Below, piece after piece: positions 1-11,133 of a stretch of 64,000 nt of DNA. Under the pieces are notes generated by a model, which was given only the letters and a program-made list of their open reading frames with translations, was not told the origin of the DNA and made no database searches. Source of the stretch: Triglochin maritima. Lineage: Eukaryota > Streptophyta > Magnoliopsida > Alismatales > Juncaginaceae. The stretch lies in assembly GCA_963682175.1 (NCBI GenBank), contig OY821786.1:24078501-24142500 (forward strand), read 5' to 3'. The position numbers were made by a program, and so were the translations under genes. How positions within the stretch are numbered: the first letter of the stretch is position 1; every line of letters starts with the position of its first letter.

Positions 1-3000
1 GGACGAGAGAGAAGGAAATGGGGAAACAAAGAGAGTGGGAGAGAGAGAGAGAGAGGTAGAAGGAGAACGAGAGAGAGGAGAGGTGGACAGAGGGGGAGCA
101 AAGATAGAAGATATAAGGGAAGAGAGAATCATAGAGATGAGTGAGAAGGAGAGAGCGGGGGACAATAAGAGAGTGTAGAGGAGACGAAGAGAGGGAAGGA
201 GATTGAAGAAGAAGAGTGAAGGATAAGGAGAGGGAAGATAGAAGGGAAGAGAGAATCAGAGAGATGAGTGAGAAGGAGAGAGCGTGGGACAATAAGAGAG
301 TGAAAAACAAGGAGAAAGAGGGGGGAGAGAGAAGGAGAGTGCAGGACGAGAGAGATGGAAATGGGGAAACAAGGAGAGAAGATAGAGAGAGAGAGAGCTA
401 GAAGGAGAGGGAGAGAGATGAGAGGTGGACAGAGGGGGAGGGTGTGAGAAGGGCAAGGAGAGCGAGGAGAGATGGAGAAGTATAGAGAACAATACAGAAT
501 GAGAGAGATAAGGAGGGAGTGAAACGGAGAAGGGGAGAGAGTGAATTAGAGTGAGAATTAGAGAGAGGAGAGAGAAGGAGATTCTGATTGAAGAAAAATG
601 AGAGAGAGAAGGGGAAGAAGTGGGGGAGAAAGAGTGGGAGAGTCGGTAAATGAGCTAGTTGGAGATAGACAAGGAGAATGAGAGAGAGAAGGAAGAGGAG
701 ACTGGAAGGGAAGGAGAGAAGGAATGTGGAGAGAAGGAGAAGTAGAGATAAAAGGTAAGGAGAGAGAGGAATAGAGAGAAACAGCAGGGGGAGAGACAAG
801 GAGAACGAGAGGAGTGCGAGAGAGAGTGAAGGTGACTGAGAGGAAAAGAAAAGGGAGGAGGAGATAGAAGGACAAGCGAAGCAGAAGGAGAGAGAAGAGA
901 GAAAGAGAACGTGAGAGAGGAGGAAGAGGAGGAGGGAGAAGAAGGAGAGAGGAGGAGGAGGAGAAGAAGGAGTTGACAAGGAGAACAAGAGAGAACGAGA
1001 ACGAAAGAGAGAAAGGCACGCAGAGAGAAGGAGAAGGGGAGAGTGGATAGGAAAGAAAGAGAAGGACAATGGGAGTGGGAGGGGAGGAGAGCGAGAAGGA
1101 GACGAGGAGAGGAGAGATAGAGGAGGAGAGAGAAGGAAAGAAGGGAGAAGAAGGAGGGGTGCGAGAGAGTACGACAGAGTGAGAGAGGAGGGGGCAGAGA
1201 GATAGACAAGGAGACGGAAGTAGAGGGAGATGGAGGGGGAAGGAGGAAGACGAAGAGAGAAGGAGATGGAGAGGGGGAGAAGAACGGAGATGGGAAGCAG
1301 AAGGAGAGAGAGGGAAGGAGATTGAAGATGAAGAGTGAAGGATAAGGAGATGGGAAGGAGAAGGAGAGGGAGGGAGAGAAGCAAGAGGAGAAGGCAAGCG
1401 AGGGAGAGAGAGAGAGACAGGATGAAGAGAGAGAAAGAGAAGGAAAAAGGGAAAGGGAAGGAGAGGTATTGAAGTAGAGGAGAAGGAGAGAGAGGGAAGG
1501 AGAATGAAGACGAAGAGTGAAGGATAAGGAGAGAGAAGATAGAAGATCGAAGGGAGAATCAGAGAGAGGAGTGAGAAGGAGAGAGCGCGGGACAATAAGA
1601 GAGTGAAAAACAAGGAGAAGGAGGGGGAGAGAGAAGGAGAGTGTAGGACGAGAGAGAAGGAAATGGGGAAACAAGGAGAGAGGGAGAGATGGAGAGAGAG
1701 AGAGATAGAGACAAAGAGAGAGAGAAGGAGAAGGAAAGAGAGGAGAGGTGGACAGAGGGGGAGGGAGTGAGAAGGGCAAGGAGAGGGAGGAGAGATGGAG
1801 AAGTAGAGAGAACAATAGAGAAGGAGAGTGCGGGAGAAGGGGAGAGATATGGAGGGAGTGAAATAGAGTAGAGGAGAGAGTGAATTTTTGAGAGAAGTAG
1901 AGAGAGGAGAGAGAAGGAGACTATGAATGAAGGAAAAGGAGAGAGAGAAACAGAAAGAGAGGGGAGAAAGAGTGAGAGAGTCGGTAAGTGAGCTTGATGG
2001 AGAAAGACAAGTAGAAGGAGAGAGAGAAGGAAGAGGAGACTAGAAGGCAAGAAAAAAAAGGAAAGAGGGTGGAAGAAGGAGAAGTAGAGATAAAGGTTAA
2101 GGAGAGAGAGGAATAGAGAGAAGGAGAACGAGAGGAGTTAGAGAGAGTGAAGGTGACGGAGAGGAAAAGAAAAGGGAGGAGGAGAGAGAAGGACAAGCAA
2201 AGCATAAGGAGAAAGATGGGAGAAAGAGAAGGAGAGAGAGGACGAAGAGGAGGAGCGAGAAGAAGGAGAGAGGAGGAGGAGAAGAAGGAGATGAGAATGA
2301 GAACAAGAGACAGGAAAAGGAGAGAGATGGAGAACGACGGAGAGAAGAATAAGGGCACACAGAGAGAAGGAGAAAGGGAGAGTGGATAGGAGAGAGAGAG
2401 AGAAGGACAATGGGAGTGGGAGGGGAGGAGAGCGAGAAGGAGAGATAGAGGAGGAGGAGATAGAAGGAAAGAAGGGTGAAGAAGGAGGAGAGCGAGAGAG
2501 TACGACAAAGTGAGAGAGGAGGATGAGAGAGAAGCAAAGTGGGGCGAAGAAGGACGAGAGTGAGAGAGTACGACAGAGTGAGAGAGGAGGGGGGAGAGAT
2601 GGACATGGAGAGAAGTAGAGGGAGATGCAGGTGGAAGGAGGAAGACGATTAGAGAAGGAGACGGAGAGGGGGAGAAGAGCGGAGATGGGAAGGAGAAGGA
2701 GAGAGAGGGAGAGAAGCAAGAGGAGAAGGCAAGCGAGAGAGAGAGCGACAAGAAGAAGAGAGAGAAGGAGAAGGAAAAGGGGAAAGAGAAGGAGAGGTAT
2801 TGAAGTAGAGGAGACGGAGAGAGGGAAGGAGATTGAAGAAGAAGAGTAAAGGATAAGGAGAGGGAAGATAGAAGATAGAAGGGAAGAGAGAATCAGAGAG
2901 ATGAGTGAGAAGGAGAGAGCGGGGCCAATAAGAGAGTGAAGAGGAGACGGAGAGAGGGAAGGAGATTGAAGAAGAAGGGTGAAGGATAAGGAGAGGGAAG

Positions 3001-4229
3001 ATAGAAGATAGAAGGAAGAGAGAATCAGAGAGATGAGTGAGAAGGAGAGAGTGTGGGACAATAAGAAAGTGAAAACAAGGAGAAGGAGGGGGAGAGAGAA
3101 GGAGAGTGCAGGACGAGAGAGATGGAAATGGGGAAACAAGGAGAGAAGATAGAGAGAGAGAGCTAGAAGGTGAGGGTGAGAGATGAGAGGTGGACAGAGG
3201 GGGAGGGTGTGAGAAGGGCATGGAGAGCGCGGAGAGATGGAGAAGTATAGAGAACAATAGAGAATGAGAGAGAGGGAGAAGGGGAGAGATAAGGAGGGAG
3301 TGAAACGGAGAAGGGGAGAGAGTGAATTAGAGCGAGAATTGGAGAGAGGAGAGAGAAGGAGATTATGATTGAAGGAAAATGAGAGAGAGAAAGGGAAGGA
3401 GAGGGGTAGAAAGAGTGAGGGAGTCGGTAAGTGAGCTAGATGGAGAAAGACAATGAGAACTAGAGATAAAAGGTAAGGAGAGAGAGGAATAGAGAGAAGA
3501 GAATGGGGAGAGAGAAGGAGAATGAGAGAAGTGAGAGAGAGTAAAGGTGATGGAGAGGAAAAGAAAAGTGAGGAGGAGAGAGAAGGACAAACGAAGCATA
3601 AGGAGAGAGATGAGAGAAAGAGGAGGAAGAGGAGGAGGGAGGAGAAGGAGATGAGAAGGAGAACAAGAGAGAGCACATGGAGAGAGAAGGAGAACGACAG
3701 AGTGAAGAATAAGGGCACGCAGAGAAAATGAGAAGGGGGAGTGGATAGGCGAGAGAGAGAAGCACAATGGGTAGGAGAGGAGGAGAGTGTTGGACGAGAG
3801 AGAAGGAAATGGGGACACAAGGAGAGATGGAGAGAGAGAGAGAGCTAGAAGGCGAAGGAGAGGGAGGAGAGGTGGACAGAGGGGGAGGGAGTGAGAAGGG
3901 CAAGGAGAGGGACGAGGGATGGAGAAGTAGAGAGAACAATAGAGAAGGAGAGAGAGGGAGAAGGGGAGAGATAAGGCGGGAATGAAACGGAAAAGGGGAG
4001 AGAGTGAATTAGAGCGAGAAGTAGAGAGAGGAGAGAGAAGGAGACTGTGAATGAAGGAAAATGAGAGAGAGAAAGAGAAGGAGAGGGGGAGAAAGCGTGA
4101 GGGAGTCAGTAAGTGAGCTTGATGAAGAAAGACAAGAAGAAGGAGAGAGAAGGAAGAGGAGACTAGACGGGAATGAGAGAAGGAAAGAGGGAGGGAGAAG
4201 GAGAAGTAGAGATAAAAGGTAAGAAGAGA
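1..4229 (+). repeat. Polypurine satellite array, left block
   Basis: The + strand is almost entirely A and G. Landmark words recur about every 1.3 kb: the word ggtgac lies near 831 and 2152 and its variant ggtgat near 3546. These blocks match the reverse complement of the satellite at the right end of the window, so it is the same family. Monomers here are more diverged from one another than at the right end. Units near 120-300 and 2880-3060 share an internal duplication of about 130 bases that the middle unit lacks, which suggests a two-monomer higher-order repeat. Open frames here are compositional artefacts. Confidence 0.9.
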
Positions 4230-4241
4230 GAGGAATAGAGC
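4230..4241 (+). repeat. Target-site duplication of LINE-A, left copy
   Basis: The 12-base word gaggaatagagc here is repeated exactly at 7358-7369 just after the LINE 3' end. Its last base C is not the usual satellite base at that position, so the match is unlikely to be only satellite periodicity. About 20 bases of satellite-like filler separate it from recognisable LINE sequence. Confidence 0.7.
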
Positions 4242-4261
4242 AAGGTAAGTAGAGATAAAAA

Positions 4262-7151
4262 GCAAAAGAAACGAATGTTTAGGTTTGTAAATTTCTGGGC
4301 TGAGCATGAACGTTTTTTTGGAGGTGGTGAAGCGTGCATGGGACACTCGTATTGATGGAAAGCCCTTATACCGGGTGGTAGCAAAGTTGCATAAGGTCAA
4401 AGCGGCACTCAAATGTTGGAGCGAGGAGGTGTTTGGACGTGTAGAAACAAAGGGTGCTGCTGTTTACGGCCGGTTGGAACATGTGAGACGTCTTCCTCAA
4501 GGTGACCCGAGGGACTCGTCCCTTGCTGAGCTGGAGGTAACTTATAAACATGAGCTTCAACTGGCTTTGGCTAGAGAAGAGTCTCTTTTTATGCAAAAGT
4601 CGAGGGTGAGGTGGTTACGGGATGGTGATCGGAACTCTAGATTTTTCCATGCTTCCTTGAGAGTGAGGAGAGCCACAAATAACGTGAGATTAGTGAGTGA
4701 TCATGGCGAAATCGTGGAAGAAGAGAGCAACATTCGTGAGGCGTTTCGGCGCCGGTTTTCTAACTTGTTTGCTAATGATTTTCAGGTGACCCCGATACCC
4801 TTAGCTCTTAGCTTTACCTCACTAACTTCTCATGAGGTGGCTGGCCTTGATGGGCCGGTCGAGATGAAGGAGCTTGAGATGGTGGTGATGCACTCAAATG
4901 TAGATAAGGTGTCGGGCCCCGATGGGTTTAACGTGAAATTCTTCAAGGCAGCTTGGGGTGTGATCAGCAAAGACCTTTTCAAGGTGGTGGATGATTTCAT
5001 GTGAAATGGGAAGCTTCTTGCTGAGGTGAACTATACTTCGATTACGTTGATTCCCAAGAAGGCCTCTCCCACCATGGTTGATGATTACCGACCCATTTCC
5101 CTTTGCAATATGACATACTGGTACATATCAAAGGTGCTTGCAAATAGGTTGAAACGAGTTCTACCCTGGCTGGTTGGAGATGCACAAAGTGCTTTTATTC
5201 GTGGAAGACGGATAGTTGACAATATCTTGCTCGTTCATGAAATCTGCCACAACATGCACATAGAGTGTGGGCATGCAAAGATGTGTCTAAAAATTGGACC
5301 TCCGGAAAGCATATGATTCATTGTCTTGGAGCTTTCTTCATGATGTGCTGCAAAGATTTGGCTTCTCGGGCCAATGGCGAAGGCTCATTATGGCGTGTGT
5401 ACGAGCATCTTTTGTCGTGACGATGAACGGTGCAAATTCTAGACCATTCAATGCAGCAAATGGGTTGAAGCAAGGAGATCCTATGGCTCCCTATCTCTTT
5501 GTACTTTGTATGGAAGTCCTTAGCAGTAAGATAAAGGAGGCGGTTGCAAGAGGCCGACTTGAACCGGTGAAATGTGGGGGCATCACGGTTTCACATTTGT
5601 TGTTTGCCGATGAAGTTATGATATTCGCAGCGGCTACTAAGGCAAATGCTCGAGTGATAAAGGATATTTTGGCTGAGTTCTCAAAGTGCTCCGGGCTGCA
5701 ATTAAACACACAGAACAGTCAAGTCTTTGTGGGGAGAAACGTGGTTCATGGCCAGTGGATCTGTTCGCATCTTGGGATGGAGAGGGAGGACTTTCCGGTC
5801 ACTTATCTCGGTCTACCACTCTTAACAGCCAGACTGGGAAGGCACCATTGTGAGGGTTTGATTACTAAGATCAAAGCTAAGTTAAGCTCATGGAAGCGGA
5901 GCCTCTTGTCCATGGCTGGTCGGGTGGAATTGGTGCAAAGTGTGTTTGTCTCTTTCAGCATCTTTTGGACATCCGATTTCCTTCTCCCTAGGTTGGTGTT
6001 GAAGGAAATGGAAAGTATTATGACCCACTTCGTGTGGGGGGGGGGGGGGGGCGAAGAAATGGGTGGCCGTCGCATGGAAGGACATTTGTGTACCCAAGGG
6101 CGAGGGAGGCTTAGGCTTGCGCAGTTTGGTGGACTGGAATGATACAGGGTTGTTACGATTGTTTTGGTTAGTTATGGCAGACAATGACTCTCTTTGGGTG
6201 AAATGCATGAGACGTAAATACCTCACTAACCGCACTATCTGGATGGCACGCCCACCCTCTGTTTGCTCATGGGCTTGGAGGGCGACATCTTGAGAATGAG
6301 AGACACGGCACAGGAGCACATCTGTTATCAAGTTGGTGATGGAAGCAATACCCGATTTTTCATGGATCCATGGTGTGGTAAGCCTTTCTCATGTGAGGAG
6401 TGGGGGGCACGGTTACAAAATGATCTTGGTATGCCAAAAGAAACGTTGGTATCTCATTTTATCAGGAATGGAAGTTGGAATCTCCCTAGCCCGCGTTCTT
6501 TGAAAATGATGGAGTTGTGGCCTAGCATATTGGGGAGGCGTATACATGGTGGGCAAGATAAGCCAACTAGGCTGGAGCAAGGAAGGATGTCTTTACCATC
6601 AAGGAGGCCTGGTCTTGGGTGGTGACTCGGGGTACATCCGTGGGATGGAGCAAGCTTATTTGGTTCAAGCATCACGTCCCTAAACATGCCATCACAGCTT
6701 GGCGTGCGCTGAGGGGAAGACTCATGACGAAGAAATTGATGGCTGCAAGAGGTGCCCATCATGGGCTGGATTGTGCGTTATGTGATGCAACTGAGGAGGA
6801 CATGTACCACCTCTTTTGGGCGTGTCCCTTTAGAAGGGAGTGTGGACAAGGGTGCTGCAAACCCTTGGGCTGAGCACGGACATCAAGAATACACTTGGGG
6901 AGGAGGCAAGACGCATGCAACATATCACGGGGGGTCGAGTAATGGTGACAACTATGAAACTAGCATTTAGTGCTGCCGTATATGAGTGTTGGCAAGAAAG
7001 GAATAGACGAATATTTGACCACGAGCAAAGGCGAGCGGCCGACATTGTGGGCTTGGTCAAAGACACGGTTTGGGTGATGGGGTCGAAGCTCAAGGATTTA
7101 GTAGATGACCCGGCTGCAGCAAACGCTTTTGAAGAAACCTGGAAATTATAG
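4262..7151 (+). pseudogene. LINE-A ORF2 remnant (RT and zf-RVT domains)
   Basis: The reading frame encodes an L1-type polyprotein from the pre-RT linker onward. It contains the APGPDGF-like motif region near 4905-4930 (here SGPDGFN), the PKK..DYRPI block near 5050-5100, the RKAYDSLSW block near 5300 and the GLKQGDP block near 5463. The catalytic FADD box is changed to FADE (codon at 5612), so even the original protein may have been impaired. An in-frame TGA lies at 5002-5004. Frameshifts occur near 5295, at the G-run 6036-6051, near 6290, near 6620 and near 6850. The C-terminal part has the zf-RVT pattern CALCD...HLFWACPF (about 6770-6835) and a tail with ECWQERNRRIF. Not functional. Confidence 0.9.
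6036..6051 (+). other. 16-base G homopolymer inside LINE-A ORF2
   Basis: The run replaces a short WGG-encoding stretch seen in the sister copies (for example near 28750 in LINE-C) and shifts the frame. It may be a true expansion or an assembly or sequencing artefact. Confidence 0.85.
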
Positions 7152-7357
7152 CACTACACGTTAATACGTTAATACTAAATACTTAATACTTGTATTTAGA
7201 TCACTTTATAGCGAGGTGACCTTAGAGTCATGGTGTGGCTGGGCACGTGCTTTAGCGTGTCCCGCGTCCTTTCTAGACTATTTTTTGTAGGTTGTAAATC
7301 TTTTCATTATTAATGAAAATTCGAGACTATGCCTCCCTTTTGCTTTGCAAAACAAAA
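7152..7357 (+). other. LINE-A 3' UTR with terminal hairpin
   Basis: After the ORF2 stop this segment holds the family 3' UTR. Near the end are the words ttgtaggttgtaaa, an imperfect palindrome around 7303-7321, and a final stem-loop: TTTTGC 7338-7343, loop TTT, GCAAAA 7347-7352. A GAGAC/GCCTC pair just upstream is a decayed form of the first hairpin seen in LINE-B and LINE-D. Confidence 0.75.
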
Positions 7358-7369
7358 GAGGAATAGAGC
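7358..7369 (+). repeat. Target-site duplication of LINE-A, right copy
   Basis: Exact second copy of gaggaatagagc from 4230-4241, directly after the A-rich tail. Confidence 0.7.
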
Positions 7370-9230
7370 GTGGGAGAAGGGGGAGAGAGAAGGAGAACGA
7401 GAGGAGTAAGAGAGATTGAAGGTGACGTAGAGGAAAAGAAATGGAGGAGGAGAGAGAAGGACAAGTGAAGGAGAAGGAGAGATGAGAGAAAGAGAAGGAG
7501 AGAGAGGAGGAAGTGGAGGAGGGAGAAGAAGGAGAGAGGAGGAGAAGAAGAAGAAGAACGAGATGAGAAGGAGAATAAGAGAGAGGATAAGTAGAGAGAA
7601 GGAGAACGGCGGAGAGAAGAATAAGGGCACGCAGAGAGAAGGAGAAGGGGAGTGGATAGGAGAGAGAGAGAAGCACAATGGGAGTGGGAGGGGAGGAGAG
7701 CGAGAAGGAGACGAAGAGAGGAGAGATAGAGGAGGAGAGAGATAGAAGGAGAGGAGTGGGAAGGAGAGAACGCGGGACAATAAGAGAATGAAAAACAAGG
7801 AGAAGGTGTGGGGAGAGAGAAGGAGAGTGTAGGACGAGAGAGAAGGAAATGGGAAAACAAGTTGAGAGGGAGAGATGGAGAGAGAGAGAGTGAGAAGGGC
7901 AAGGAGAGGGAGGAGAGATGGAGAAGTAAAGAGAACAATAGAGAAGGAGAGAGAGGGAGAAGGAGAGAGATAAGGAGGGAGTGAAATGGAGAAGGGGAGA
8001 GGGTGAATTAGAGTGAGAAGTAGAGAGAGGAGAGAGAAGGAGACTGTGAATGAAGGAAAAGGAGAGAGAGAACGAGAAGGAGAGGGGGAGAAAGAGTGAG
8101 GGAGTCGGTAAGTGAGCAAGATGGAGAAAGATAAGGAGAAGGAGAGAGCGAAGGAAGAGGAGACTGGAAGGGAAGGAGAGAAGGAAAGAGGGAGGGAGAA
8201 GGAGAAGTAGAGATAAAAGGTAAGGAGAGCAAGGAATAGAGAGAAGAAGAACGAGAGGAGTGAGAGAGAGTGAAGGTGACGGAGAAGAAAAGAAAAGGGA
8301 AGAGGAGAGTGAAGGACAAGCGAAGGAGAAGGAGAGAGATGAGAGAAAGAAAAGGAGAGAGAGGAGGAAGAGGATGACGGAGAAGAAGGAGAGAGGAGGA
8401 GGAGAAGAAGAAGGAGATTAGAAGGAGAACAAGAGAGAGGACAAGGAGAGAGGAAGAGAACGACGGAGAGAAGAAGAAAAAGGGCACGCAGAGAGAAGGA
8501 GAAGGGGGGAGTGGATAGGAGAGAGAGAGAGGGACAATGGGAGTGGGAGGGGAGGAGAGCGAGAAGGAGTCGAAGAGAGGAGAGATAGAGGAGGAGGAGG
8601 AGGAGAGAGAAGGAAAGAGGGGAGAAGAAGGAGGAGAGTGAGAGAGTACGATAGATTGAGAGAGGCGAGGGGAGAGAGATGGACAAGGAGAGATAAGTAT
8701 AGGGAGATGGAGGGGGAAGGAGGAAGACGGAGGGAGACGGAAACAGTGAGGGGGAGAAGAGCGGAGATGGGAAGGAGAAGGAGAGAGCGGAGATGGGAAG
8801 GGGAAGGAGAGAAGGAGACGGAGTGGGGGAGAAGAGACTGGAAGGGAAGGAGAGAAGGAAAGAGGATGGGAGAAGGAGAAGTAGAGATAAAAGGTAAGGA
8901 GAGAGAGGAATAGAGTGGAGGAGAAGGGGGAGAGAGAAGGAGAACGAGAGGAGTGAGAGAGAGTGAAGGTGACTGAGAGGAAAAGAAAAGGGAGGAGGAG
9001 AGAGAAGGATAAGCGAAGCATAAGGAGAGATATGAGAGAAAGAGAAGGAGAGAGAGGAGGAAGAGGAGGAAGAGGAGGAGGGAGAACAAGGAGAGAGCAG
9101 GAGAAGAAGGAGATGAGAAGGATAACAAGATAGAGGACAAGGAGAGAGAAGGAGAACGACGGAGAGAAGAATAAGGGCACACAGAGAGAAGGAGAATGGG
9201 AGAGCGGATAGGAGAGAGAGAGAGAAGGAC
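7370..9230 (+). repeat. Polypurine satellite block between LINE-A and LINE-B
   Basis: Same A/G-rich satellite with purines on +. The marker around ggtgac appears near 7420, 8275 and 8968, spacings shorter than a full monomer, so this block contains internally deleted monomers. No gene is supported here. Confidence 0.85.
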
Positions 9231-9365
9231 AATGGGTGGGAGAGAAGAGGGAAGGGAAAAGTGTAAAGTAGGAGAGAGAAGCTTTGGGGAAACATGGGCG
9301 ATTCTAGGGTTTTTTGGGGTCGTTTTCTTCATTTTTCCATCTAAAACCTTCGTTTTTTCACTCTT

Positions 9366-11133
9366 TTGGTGCGGTTTCTTCGCTTGTCTATAGCTATGAC
9401 GTGTTGGGGAGATGGTGGCATGGTTTTGCATCTCCAACATGTGCAAATGGAGGGTGGAGAGGCCATGTTGGGTGAGGCCTCGGTAAAGGAGGGTGCAATG
9501 GTTGGTGCACCATTTGTTCCTATGAAGTGGACGGATCTTTTCACATCCACACCAAGGGCATCTACGACTTTGGAGTTTGTGGAGCCGACGGTGAAGGAGG
9601 GGGTTTGTATGGGCCGTTGTTCATGTGAAGAGGTGGTGGATGCTCTCAAGAGGTGGGACAAAGTTCTTCTTGGATATTTTGTTGATTTTAAGCCGCATCT
9701 CCCCACCCTTGAGAGCTTCTTACCACGTTTGTGGAAGTTTCCAGTGGCTTGGAGGTCATTCGATGCAAGGAGGGCTTCTTGTTGTTTCGCTTCACCATGA
9801 TGAAAGACTTAGAAATGGTCCTCGAAAATGGGCCATGGTTTGTTCGAGGAACACCGCTTGTGGTGCAAAGGTGGACTCCATCGACGGTGATGAAGCATGC
9901 ATCCATGTCTACGTTCCTATACGGGTACGTATGCCGGAGCTTGATCTTAGGTTTTGGTCTTCAAAGAATCTTAGTGTCATTGCAGGTGTTATGGGAAGAC
10001 CACTCTACATGGACGAAAATACGGCTTTGGGTTGATGGTTGGCGTATGCACGTGTGTGTGTGGAGGTGCCATGTACGTTCGACTATCCTCCAATGGTTCG
10101 AGTGCAAATTAAAGGAGGAGAGGTGGAGGAAATTGCAATAGAGTATGAATGGAGGCTAGGCTATTGTAATGAGTGCAAGGAGTTTGGTCACATTCACGAG
10201 AAGTGCCCGAGGAGAGCACAAGGAGAAAATCATGGTGGGGTGGGCATGAAGGGAAAGAGGAAGGAATGGGTGATAGTTGGAAGGAATGGAAGGGAAGCGG
10301 GAGGTGCCGATGATCTAGGAGGCGAAGGAGGGGTGATGGGCGTCGAGGACAAGGAGAATGCAGAGAATTTGGTGGAAATTGAGTTTGCCGGAGTTGGGGC
10401 GGCTGCCGGCACCGGCTCGCCGGAGGTGGCTGGTCAGTGCATCGGAGGGGAGGTGTATGCCGGAGTTGGACCAAGTGGCAAGGAGCAAGGGGGACAAAAA
10501 GTAAAAGAAGGGGGACAAATTATGAAAAAGCAAAAGGGTGTCGTAAAAGGAACAAAGGTGTGCTTTATGGAAGAGCCAATCATAGGGGTGGAATTCAAAA
10601 ATCATGAGGGGACCAAACGTGCTTTACACGAGAAAGAAACGAACAAGGTGGTGACACTTGGCATGGTTAAAGAGAAGGGAGAGGAGTTATGCTCTAGTGA
10701 GGGAATTGATAATGGGAGTGGAAATTTATGTAAAGTTGTGGTGGATGAGGAGGTATAACGTGATTTTGAGTAGGGGGAATTGAATATTTCTCATGCAAAG
10801 GATGGATGGATTGCACCAAGAAAATTGGTGCGTGAGCTAGAGAAGGGGTCACCTAGTGTGGAGCGTAGCCTTGGAGGAGCACTGAGTAAGGGCCGGTTTG
10901 AAGTGTTTAGTGGATTGGCAGATGTGTGTCCTTTTGACGAAGACGAGGGTGAAGACAAGGTGGAGGAGAAGAAAAGAATGGTTGCAAGGGTATCTTCTCC
11001 ACCTCCATCGGTGGACCTTGAGTCCATTTCTCCACAACCCGAGGCATTCAAAGCCATCCACGCGAAGGTGGGGGCACAACAAAAGGCAATGCGAGGCGGA
11101 AAGGGACCCCGATCCCCTACACCAAAATCATGA
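9366..11133 (+). pseudogene. LINE-B ORF1 (DUF4283-like, CCHC knuckle)
   Basis: ORF1 of plant L1 elements encodes an RNA-binding protein thought to package the LINE transcript. The N-terminal region carries the conserved block KRWDKVLLGYF..FKPHLPTLE (about 9650-9715). It is followed by a DUF4283-like core with FLLFRF, GRPLYMDE and YARVCVEV in successive frames. The zinc knuckle reads CNECKEFGHIHEKC (CX2CX4HX4C, about 10168-10209). The likely start is the ATG at 9396 or one shortly downstream. The gene is broken by frameshifts near 9740 and 9915, a TGA at 10033-10035, a TAA at 10756-10758 and a TAG shortly after. Its last stop overlaps the ORF2 start (ATGA at 11130-11133). Confidence 0.85.

Larger units (their letters stand above)
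4242..7357 (+). mobile_element. LINE-A, 5'-truncated L1-type retrotransposon
   Basis: This is a non-LTR retrotransposon copy lacking ORF1 and the endonuclease. Recognisable LINE sequence begins near 4262, at the linker between endonuclease and reverse transcriptase, and runs through the RT and zf-RVT tail to a 3' UTR. The 3' end has the family's terminal hairpin and a short A-rich tail (7349-7357). Satellite flanks both sides and a 12-base target duplication brackets the copy. 5' truncation is the usual outcome of incomplete target-primed reverse transcription. Confidence 0.9.

Noticed and set aside
1..9200. Arg/Glu/Lys/Gly-rich open frames on the purine strand, resembling charged or nuclear proteins
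   Set aside because: They come from translation of GA-rich satellite, change between monomers and have no conserved start or neighbour.
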